Assembly: GCA_028571685.1 (NCBI GenBank)
Contig: CM053146.1
Location: 114,241,431-114,305,430, forward strand
DNA length: 64,000 nt
Reading direction: 5' to 3'
Source of the DNA: Heterohyrax brucei
Taxonomy: Eukaryota; Chordata; Mammalia; Hyracoidea; Procaviidae
Shown: positions 55,594 to 64,000 of the stretch, piece after piece
How the letters are laid out: each line of letters starts with the position of its first letter
Position numbering within the stretch: position 1 is the first letter of the stretch
The notes under the pieces: model-generated
The model's database searches: none
Seen by the model: only the letters and a program-made list of their open reading frames with translations
What the model was told of the DNA's origin: nothing
Program-made: the position numbers and the translations under genes

Positions 55594-55752
55594 GAAAACC
55601 CATTGCCTTGAAGTTAATTCTGACTCATAGCAACCCTAGAGATCAGAGTAGAACCGCCCCATAGAGTTTCCAAGGAGCCCCCGGTGGATTTGAACTGTCG
55701 ACCTCTTGGTTAGCAGATGTAGCACTTAGCCACCACACCACAAGGGTTTCCA
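55594..55752 (-). mobile_element. AfroSINE-like SINE, well preserved
   Basis: Tail TAATTCTGACTCATAGCAAC, middle GAACCGCCCCATAGAGTTTC and CAAGGAGCCCCCGGTGGATT, B-box region TTTGAACTGTCGACCTCTTG, head ending CACCACAAGGGTTTCC. It keeps more CpGs than most copies here. Confidence 0.93.
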
Positions 55753-55859
55753 AAGTATTGCTTAATTCACATAGTTCCTACTAGTGCCTACTGAAGAAAA
55801 CCCCAACCTCAGAGCCGAACATTGTATTGAGAGGCCTCAGATTCTCCTAAACTGTCTTT

Positions 55860-56140
55860 TTCAAAACTCAGCCTTTTCAAACCTCAGTGATCAATACTTA
55901 CTGGCTGTTCTCTTTTGTGCAGTACTCTTTCATGCTCCCTAGCTTTCTTTTTAATGTTCCACTTGTCTAGGGTGTTGCCTGTTCCACCTTCCTGTCTAGT
56001 TTTCAGTTGTACTATGTTATAGAACGTAATGTTCCTTAAGCAAGGGTCTGCACTGTGTTCACTACAGTATCTCTCACGTCTGCAGCAGTGCCTGGCACTT
56101 CAAAAGTTAGTTATAGAATGGAATGAATGAATGAATTTAG
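55860..56140 (+). mobile_element. L2 LINE 3' end
   Basis: TTAAGCAAGGGTCTGCACTG, then TTCACTACAGTATCTCTCAC, GCAGTGCCTGGCACTTCAAA and a tail AATGAATGAATGAATTTAG. This is the L2 3' end in order; the left edge is uncertain. Confidence 0.65.
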
Positions 56141-56149
56141 ATATGTATG

Positions 56150-56275
56150 TTTTGAGGTCTGGGGTAAATCATTTAGCCACTCTGAACTTTAGGGTTTCAA
56201 GTGATACTGTGAGAGTGACACATGATACCTTGCTCATGGTGTCATTGGGAGAACTAAGAAGTTGTGTGTCAAAAT
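56150..56275 (+). mobile_element. Possible MIR fragment
   Basis: GGGGTAAATCATTTAGCCAC and TCTGAACTTTAGGGTTTC resemble the MIR core but are badly decayed. Confidence 0.35.
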
Positions 56276-56317
56276 ACAATGGAAATAATAAAGGCTCTCT
56301 ATATACCTGTAAGTCAG

Positions 56318-56513
56318 GAGCCTTGGTGGAGCACTGGTTTGGGCACTTGGTGTGTAACCAAAAGGTTGGTGGTTTGAACCCACCAGCGGCTCTGTAGAAG
56401 ACTTTCTCATCTGTTCTATAAAGATTTCAATGTAGGAAACCCGGTGGATCAATTTTACTGTGTTATGTAGGATAGCTATGAATCAGTATTGACTAGACAA
56501 CATGTAACAACAA
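56318..56513 (+). mobile_element. AfroSINE-like SINE, long variant
   Basis: Head GGAGCCTTGGTGGAGCACTG, then CCAAAAGGTTGGTGGTTTGA, B box GGTTTGAACCC (positions near 56368-56378), long-variant insert TAAAGATTTCAATGTAGGAA and a tail TATGAATCAGTATTGACTAG with ACAACAACA. Confidence 0.92.
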
Positions 56514-56811
56514 CATATGTGTAAGTAATAGATCTTTTCCTGCTCCTAAATTTTCATTGATCTTTCAAGATCCAGGCCAAGTTTATTTTTCCCAGTTAAT
56601 GTTTCTAGAATATCCCAATCACAGATGAATTCTCTATCTTCTGAACTTCATAGAAATTGAATTTTTAAAAAAAATGTTGTTTAGTAATAGTCAATTACTG
56701 TATTGAAATTCTTTTTGATCATTTTTTTTATTGTTTAGCTTCTTGAGTGTTTGTTTTGTCTCCCCAAATATCTTGTGTACTCTGTTATGATGTGAATCAT
56801 CTTTTATAAGA

Positions 56812-56945
56812 CCATTTGACTGCTAACCAAGAGGTTGGCAGTTTAAGTCCTCCAGCCACTACTTGGATACCTTAAGATATGGAAAGTTCTACTTTATTCT
56901 ACAGGGTTGCTATGAGTCAGAGTCAATTCAATGGCAACGCGTTCC
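56812..56945 (+). mobile_element. AfroSINE-like SINE, head truncated
   Basis: GACTGCTAACCAAGAGGTTG, GCAGTTTAAGTCCTCCAGCC, then tail TATGAGTCAGAGTCAATTCA and ATGGCAACGCG. Confidence 0.88.
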
Positions 56946-57919
56946 CCCCCGCCCAGATTTCTTACCTAAAATCTGATATTTAACAAAGTCTCTTGATTTT
57001 AGTGTTAGTGATAGAATGAATCACCACTCAGGATTTCTAGTTTCTATCATTTTCATCACCAAAATATGTTGTCTCTTTCAAATACTTCATCAGGAAACAG
57101 TCTTTAGGCATCTTTATACCTCAGAGGAGTACTTTGGAGCCCATACTTTTGTGACCTTACAATGGCAAAGATACATGGTGGTGGACAATAGTAATATAAG
57201 CCAAAGTAATCTTTCTGATGGCCATGTCAGATATGTTCTTGCTGGTGCCTTCTGTAGTTTACTTATTGGTGACTTTCATGTGTGTGTGTGTGCACATGTG
57301 TGCATGCATATGCCTGCCTAAATGTGGGTGTTTGTTTGTGCACATCTATGACACAGAGTTAATCAGAGATTGAAAAGGAAAGAGGTTATCAAGAATGATG
57401 GTGCTGTTGATTTTGCTAGATACTTGAATGTAATGAAGAGTAAAGCAAAAGAAAGTGTGTAAGTGTGTACCTTCAAGTTTGGTTAAAGCAGGAAAGTGAA
57501 TAAAATTTGAAAGTGTGATACCTAAAGTTCAAAAACAAAAATCACTGAACATTTTCACCTTTACAGTAATACCTTTAGCCATATGTTATTGGACTCAGTT
57601 CTACCAATTTTCTTTCTCACATTGCCTTCTTTTAAAGCTGTTTGTATGGATATGTACATGTTCAGGAGTTATTGGACCATTATTATTACTATCTTAAAAC
57701 AGCATATTTTGACTTACATGACCTGAAATTGCAATTTCAGTACCTGAAATCACACTAAATAGAAAACAACTTTAAGTGATAAAACATTCTTTTAAAAATG
57801 GGCATCCCGTCTTCAATGTTTAAGCATGTATTGACTTAATTGGATTACATTCCCCAAGGTAATGGTGATAGTTGAGCTGAAATCAGCTTCTGTAAGGAGT
57901 GTTGTCCAGTGTAGTATGG
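56946..57919. other. Intronic sequence with a GT-rich tract
   Basis: No gene recognised. A short (GT)n tract, TGTGTGTGTGTGTGCACATG, is near 57280-57300. A chance open frame covers 57016-57321. Confidence 0.45.
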
Positions 57920-58080
57920 CAGAGCACTGAGTGTTAATAGTCTGAGTCTAGGTTTTTCTGCTTATTCTGCTAGCCTCTGTCAACCTCTGTGTTCTCATTT
58001 GTAAGATCAGTAGCCTTGTTGCACCCACAATGTTGGGTTAGGAGAATCGAGTGAAATAAAGTATGTGGTAACACTTGGAA
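57920..58080 (+). mobile_element. MIR fragment
   Basis: CAACCTCTGTGTTCTCATTT then GTAAGATCAGTAGCCTTG and GAGTGAAATAAAGTATGTGG. MIR core, moderately decayed. Confidence 0.55.
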
Positions 58081-58262
58081 CTATGATGTACCAAACAATG
58101 TATCACTTTTGTTCTTAGTGCCTGCAGTAGTTGTTCTGACTTATTTAAGCAAAATTTTTACATACTCTAAAAGACAATTGTTTTGGTGTGAGTACACTGA
58201 AGCCAGGGGAAAAGAGTGAGAGAGGTTTGAAAGGAAGATTCCAACATTTGAGATGGACACTC

Positions 58263-58300
58263 TTTCTTTCTTGAGTACCATGAGGTATTCAAGAAAGAAG
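58263..58300. repeat. Short perfect-like hairpin
   Basis: TTTCTTTCTTGAGTACC (58263-58279), loop ATGA, GGTATTCAAGAAAGAAG (58284-58300). The 17-bp stem has two non-Watson-Crick positions, one of them G-T. Too short for a pre-miRNA. Confidence 0.85.
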
Positions 58301-58364
58301 GAATCACTTTAATGAGTGAAGAGGGCAGGGAGGAAGATTATAGGAACAGGTAAGTTACTGAAAA

Positions 58365-58530
58365 GAAATCCTGGTGGTGCAATGGCTCAGTGCTTTGCTG
58401 CTATCCAAAAGGTCTGTGGTTAGAATGCACCCAGTGTCTCCTTGGGAGAAAGATACAGCAATCTGCTTCCTTAAAGATTATAGCCTTGGAAACTCTATGA
58501 GGCAGCTTACAGCAATGGGTTTTATGCTGC
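58365..58530 (+). mobile_element. AfroSINE-like SINE, long variant, tail deleted
   Basis: Head GAAATCCTGGTGGTGCAATG, B-box region GTGGTTAGAATGCACCCAGT, long-variant block GAGAAAGATACAGCAATCTG and TTGGAAACTCTATGAGGCAG. Most of the tail between CAG and CAATGGGTTT is missing. Confidence 0.88.
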
Positions 58531-59687
58531 TGAAAGAAGATGGGTTAAATTTACCCTTAGGAGTTTAATGAGACAAGAAAGAACATTAGAGGTTTCACGT
58601 ACAAATGAGCAAGGACGGCATAAGCTGTAGCACAAAGACGGTTGCTGAGACTATCCCAATATTCTGAAAGGTTTGTAAAATCTGTCTGTGTACATTCATT
58701 ACTCATTTCTTCCTATTAGTGATAGTACTAGGTTTCATAAAATGGAAAGGAGCTCAGTATTTCTCTGAGGGGAGTATCTGTCTTAGGGTAGAAGAAATCT
58801 CAAGAATAAGGTAGAAAGTCATGAAAAGAAAAGCTGTTGAATACGTGGGAATCTCTGATATAAGAGAAAAAAAAAAGTGGGCCAATAACAGGGGTACTGT
58901 TTGGTATTGACAAGTGACCTCTGAGGCCTAGCAAGAACCACACAAATTCCTTGATAGTTTCAGCAAGAGATACTTTGATACTAAAAAATTTGATAGGATT
59001 AGCTGTATACAAAACTGTTCATTAATCCTTTACTGTGCTGATTCTTCTATTTCTAGGAGCTCAAACCCAACTTATGTTATTAATTAGCTACATTGTGAAT
59101 AAATTGGGCTTTTAGGGGGCTGCTGTTAGAATCTAGCTACTGTTTATAACATTAGTATTCAGATAATTTTTCCAAATTTCATATAAATGCTTAACATTTA
59201 AGGATAAACTGTTATTTTCTTTAAGCTTAGGCTTTTAAACTACAGATTTTATGAAAGTCCTATAAGTAGGTAATCTTAGTGTTTAAAAATAAAGTGTGCT
59301 TTTCCAATATGATGAGTACTAGCTTCATTTGTGGAGTTTTGGCAGGGTTACTATAGTTTGTATTTATTTCTTTACCTTTTTAAGTTCTCTTTTTAGCTTT
59401 CTTTTGATATCATAAACCAATTTTGAAGGATCAAGTGACGTTTTCTTAGTAATAATAAAGAAGAAAGCCTCCTTGTGCTGATTTTAATCAGAGGATTCAA
59501 ATAGGATAGAAACTTGTTTAGATGCAATATCTTTATTACTGTCAACCCAAGATATAAGTGAAACATACTTACACAATATTTAACCATTAACAGTCCAGGA
59601 AAACTGAAAAGTTATATGATTTGAAATGATTTTAATAGTTTGACAATTTGAAATATGTAATTACATATATAACATTTATACATAGGT
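58531..59687. other. Intronic sequence, nothing recognised
   Basis: AT-rich unique-looking sequence without exon-like or repeat signals that I can name. Confidence 0.45.
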
Positions 59688-59711
59688 ATGGGCCAAGTGC
59701 CGTCGAGTCTG
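59688..59711 (-). mobile_element. Ultra-short SINE/RTE tail fragment
   Basis: GGGCCAAGTGCCGTCGAGTC, both CpGs intact, next to a short (TA)n tract (59712-59722). No SINE body. Confidence 0.55.
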
Positions 59712-61386
59712 TATATATATATGTATGAACAAAATTTGAAGGATCTCATAGTTCTCAATTAGAATGTGATTTTACAGACTGCCATGTACTAGTTTGGTGT
59801 GAACACTGGTTTAAAATGATTTTAAGATGATGTTATAATGTGGTGTTCTAAGTAACCACCTATAAATGGAAATTTTAAAAATGTTTTGGGTGATTTATTT
59901 AAAAATAGAATTATCTAAGTGTAAGACTAAAGAGTCTAGCCAGCCTGGGTCGCCATGAAGAGTCTAGGGGAACCTCGTAAGTCTCCTCATGTATTTAGAT
60001 GATCATTGGTAAGAAGTAGATGAACTCATTATTGTTGTCTAAGAAATTTTGTCAATGACTGGAAGTTTCAAGGGTGTATTATTTCAACTCAGTGCAATGC
60101 TTAACTGTTCTTCAATAAACCATAGTCTTTGAAAAAACAAGAGCTCACATCCATTGCAAGCATGTAAGTACTGGCTCAGCAAACATTTTCAAGTAATGAC
60201 TCTTTTAGGTTAAGAGCTTGATCAGATGACCTCTTCAGGCCAACTATTGGCCTATGAGTTATGCGCTTCAATCTAGAAATACAGGATTGTCTTATATAGC
60301 CTGTTGTAGCGCAGTGTTGCCTGCTTCCCTAACATTGACTCTCTTTCTCAGAACCTCTCTTTCTTGGAACTACACTTTTTTTCCAGTAGTCTCCCTTCAA
60401 CATGGAGCCATATATCTTATTCCATAGGCTCACCTACCTCCAAGGGTGAGTTGACTTGGTCCTTTGTCTGTGATCCACTTCCCTTTGCCAGTGATGGCTT
60501 TACAAATTGTTATGTAATTCAGTTTGTGCTGAAGATTCCCAAAGAGAGGTTTTTCTAGACCTCTGGGAAAGCAAGTACTTTCTTTGTCTTGTGGGAGAGC
60601 TTCCCTCCAAATTTTACTCAGAGGTTAAATTTCATATCTAAGATTAATTTTGAGTTTTTCTATTTGGTAAAGATAATATATTTTTACTTACAAATTCTTA
60701 TTACTCATGACTGGTGACAGAATTTTTCCTAGGACAATAATTGATATTTAGTGATTAGATTTATTTGGTTATCATAAACTCTCATTATTTCAGTCATACA
60801 TTAAAAAAAAAGTTCACATTGTCAGCTGATACTCTGGGGGAACTGGAAAGAGTTGAGTTTTTAACCTTTGAGAGACTTAAAGTGTAAATCAATTCAGTGC
60901 ATGCTGCTCTTGCACAAGAAACCTGGACGTTTTACCATGGACCTTTTCTTTGTCTGGTTTTCCTAATCTTTATTTTAACAACATGGAAGAAATCTTGAAA
61001 TGTTGAGATTTCTCTTTAACTAGAGGCAGTCTCATTTACATCGAAGTAGAGCAATATTTAAGCAAATAAATTAAAAAATGAAAACATAACACCTCAGGAC
61101 AGATTAAGAAGCTTGACAGAACTTGTAGCAAAGAAGCAGTACTCTTAAATGATACTTGATTGTCATGAGATAGTAATGTGGTCAGTTCTGTAGTTTCTTC
61201 TGAGAACTGAAGAGCTCTTAAAATTTTCAAGTTTTGCTTTTGATGAAGGGCCGAAAAGAAACGGAGCCCTTGGCCAGACAGATGCTCTTTCTTTGCTTAT
61301 CTTTTCTTCAAATTATAAAGGGGTGCATGTGTGTCCTTGGTGTGACAGAGTCAACCCAAAGACTCCCAGAGATCCGTAGACCCTAA
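59712..61386. other. Intronic sequence, nothing recognised
   Basis: Unique-looking AT-rich sequence; open frames are short and have no domain content. Confidence 0.45.
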
Positions 61387-61548
61387 ACCAAACCAAAGCC
61401 ACTGTTATCCAGTCAATTCCGACTCATAGTGACTGTATAGGACAGTATAGAACTTCCATGGAGTTTCCATGGAGCACATGGTGGGTTTGAACTGCTGACC
61501 TTTTGGTTAACAGATGTAGCACTGAACCACCACACCATCGAGGTTTTC
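61387..61548 (-). mobile_element. AfroSINE-like SINE
   Basis: Tail CCAAACCAAAGCCACTGTTA and GTCAATTCCGACTCATAGTG, middle TGGAGTTTCCATGGAGCACA, B-box region GGTTTGAACTGCTGACCTTT, head ending CACACCATCGAGGTTTT. Confidence 0.92.
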
Positions 61549-61559
61549 CCCTGGGCCCT

Positions 61560-61622
61560 AAAAAACCAAACCCAAACCCACTGCCATTGTGTTATCTCTG
61601 ACTCATATCGACTGTATAGTGA
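61560..61622 (-). mobile_element. AfroSINE-like tail, second copy in tandem
   Basis: AAAAAACCAAACCCAAACCC then ACTGCCATTGTGTTATCTCT and GACTCATATCGACTG. Only the 3' part of an element, 11 bp from the previous SINE. Confidence 0.75.
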
Positions 61623-61753
61623 CCTAGTTGGGATAAAGTGAAGATTATATTCATGTTCGTCTAGACAGTGGGAGTGCTTATAGCTCGGACATTGAGAAGT
61701 TTTGTTATGATCTAGTCAACACATTTCTTATAATAATAAATGTCTTTTATATC

Positions 61754-61790
61754 TGACTCAACGGCACTTGGCTGGCTTTGGCTTTAACAG
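61754..61790 (+). mobile_element. Ultra-short SINE/RTE tail fragment
   Basis: GACTCAACGGCACTTGGCTG followed by GCTTTGGCTTTAAC; no SINE body. Confidence 0.55.
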
Positions 61791-63504
61791 TAATATAAAG
61801 TCCTTTGTGACATTAAATCATGAGCATTCTTTTCAGAAGTAGCTACATGGCAGTTAAAGTCAGAGCTCACTGAACTAGGTGTAAAACTTGTCCCTGGACC
61901 CCCAGTATATTTAGGGCATATATTGCCATATTTATGGAAATTGGTGGTTAGGTGAAGAAAAAACTCGAGAGGATCTGTAAGAATGCTAAGTAAGGGTTGG
62001 GGGCAAGAGGATGATTGGTTAGAGAAATAAGTAATTTGCAGATTCAGTGTTCTGATGATTAAAAAAAAAAAAGATACCATGAGGTACCATGATAAACATC
62101 AAAAGAAAGCAAGCAGCAGAGGAATAATATGAATAAGAAAGTAATAGAAAATGATAAAATAATGTTGATATTTCTTTGGGGAGACCTAATGTCAAAGACA
62201 TAAACATTCAGACTATTTAGATGTCTCTTTTTCAAATGGAAACTTCCATTTAAGGAAGTGGAGTATTTAACTGCAGTGATTGAACATAATGGATGGAATA
62301 TTTTGTGCCTGACAGAGACTTCAATCTGCAGTGAATCATGTGTTCATTTATAATGTATTAAAATATGGAATATAACTTCTGGTTGGCTAAGTTAATTTTA
62401 AACTATAGTATCTTTTACATGCGTATACACAAACAAAATTTATTGAGTTGGCTTGTCTAAGAAACACTAGATTGGGAACTTTTATATTTCATGCTACATT
62501 GATATTTGAAATAAATATTCAAATAAAAGTATAAAATTAAAGATGTTCAAGTGCTTTAAAAAGTCTTTACTGTTCTTTGGAAGCTAGAAACTGAAAATGA
62601 GTATCAGATTTATTGACATGAATACTTGTGGAAATCTCTGTCCTGGCAGTTTAGTTCAGTATATTACTCAGATTTTTCCAAAATTAAGTATTTTTCTCTT
62701 AACTGGAAAAAAAAAGTCTCTTTTTTTCAGCTGTAGTATCAGGTGGCCTAATGTCACCAAAACTAAGCATGATAATTTGGAATATAGGATTTAAGATAAA
62801 TTTTAATTATAGCCTTATTTAAAAATTTAATTTTTGTACAATGAAAATAATTATGGCTGGAGTTTTCTGAGCACTGTTTTGACAGGACTACAGTTTATGT
62901 GAAACAAATAACATAGATTTTTAAAAATTTGACTGTGTTCCAAAAAGGACAGGAATGTAACTCTGGATCAAATTTTTGACACACAATATTTTATTATGAC
63001 ATGTGGTTGATTAATACTTCAGCCAAATCATTGTTTTAAAATACCTCCTTTGATTGTCTGTTAGATTTGGAGCTGTGAGCCTGCATACAAGCTGGTGTCT
63101 GCTTTGTACTCTTCCTCAGTTACTTTGGGGTACTGACAGTGTCCTGGTTATAAGTGTTGAACGCATAGTCTAATTGCTCTAAGAGTTGTTCTGAGGCCGA
63201 GCAGTTTTTATACCTGCCTTTCTTATATTTAACTACATACAGATTATTAGTGTCAAAACAATTATTTAAGAAAAAAAGGTGATCGGACAAGATTTTGAAC
63301 AAGAGGGACTTGTAGGATTTCTTCTTTGATTTTAAAATTATTAATCTACCAAGAAACTTATTACTTGTTAAATGTCAAAAGTTAAAAAATTCAGATAAAA
63401 TATGAGGAAGAATATCCAAGTCATCTGTAATCATATCAAGCAAAGTTGATCATTATTAAAAGTTAGGCATATAAATTTTGATATGCGTACTTCAAACATA
63501 TACC
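61791..63504. other. Intronic sequence, nothing recognised
   Basis: AT-rich unique-looking sequence; an A run lies at 62060-62071. Confidence 0.45.
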
Positions 63505-63637
63505 TGTACACATTGCCATCAAGTTGACTCTGATTCCTAGCAACCCTCTAGGACAGAGTAGAACTGTCCATAGAGTTTCCAAGGACAGCTTTTGGTTAGC
63601 AGCTATAGAACTTAACTGCTATGCCACCAGGGTTTCT
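63505..63637 (-). mobile_element. AfroSINE-like SINE with internal deletion
   Basis: Tail CATCAAGTTGACTCTGATTC, middle AGAGTAGAACTGTCCATAGA, then AGGACAGCTTTTGGTTAGCA, where the B-box block is deleted. The head ends ATGCCACCAGGGTTTC. Confidence 0.88.
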
Positions 63638-64000
63638 TACTTCAAACACTAATGTATGTACATACTTTTTGTACAAAATTGACACGGTGGCATTCTTTTC
63701 TTTGATTTTACAGATCATTTGGCTGTATATTCTTTCAAAGAGAGATTTTTAATGTCTACATTGTACTCTACCCTTGTTTTGATGGAGTTAATTTTTAAAA
63801 GACTCCTTTCTGTTTGAAAATTTTGTTTTAATTATGGTCAGTAATTGTTCTAGTTATCCTCATGAAATCTATTTGAATCTTGGGATATTTTAGGAAAATG
63901 ATTTTCTACATTCTAAATACAGAATAGAAATCATGCCCAGAAAACCATAGTAAATGGCTATGGTAATAGTGGTTATTGGACTGGTTGTTCACCAGTTACT
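63638..64000. other. Intronic sequence, nothing recognised
   Basis: Right edge of the window; AT-rich, no gene or repeat identified. Confidence 0.4.

Overview
This is a nuclear genome segment from a placental mammal, most likely an elephant or another paenungulate afrothere. The evidence is the dense population of Afrotheria-type tRNA-derived SINEs (AfroSINE-like), RTE-type LINE copies that share the SINE tail, and L1s with the 3' UTR I know from elephant. Pan-mammalian relics (MIR, L2, MER20, MaLR-type LTRs) lie beneath them. Nothing prokaryotic or viral-genome-like is present.

Only one piece of host coding sequence can be supported: a 102-bp, phase 0-0 internal exon at 43244-43345 (+). Its 34 codons match the N-terminal domain of the polarity scaffold PARD3B. 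The window is therefore read as about 43 kb of the upstream intron, the exon, and about 20.6 kb of the downstream intron, with the gene on the + strand. All other long open frames are retrotransposon relics or chance frames.

Layout: 1-1680, SINE pieces, an L1 3' fragment and a MIR. 1683-19945, an 18-kb nest of four L1s in which two younger antisense L1s (4251-8307 and 10435-17298) each interrupt an older L1, with candidate target-site duplications. 19946-20870, a sense L1 3' UTR holding a SINE. 23540-26790, L2, MaLR-type LTRs (one split by a SINE) and an antisense RTE split by a solo LTR. 27575-27799, a MER20-like hAT relic. 29102-29726, an unexplained inverted-repeat element built from hairpin modules. 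33153-33627, an antisense LTR. 37150-39985, an internally deleted sense RTE interrupted by an antisense L1 3' end. 43244-43345, the PARD3B exon. 46223-48935, tail-to-tail RTEs with an LTR between them. 53432-54479, a fold-back structure of two inverted half-LTRs around a CpG-rich core. The remainder is intron with scattered SINE, MIR, L2 and RTE copies.

The only functional unit is the PARD3B exon and its splice sites; the mobile elements explain most of the rest. The best candidates for something not readily named are the three-copy hairpin element near 29.1-29.7 kb and the fold-back LTR near 53.4-54.5 kb. Family names were assigned by recognition and not by a database search, and most repeat edges are good to about 10-30 bp.
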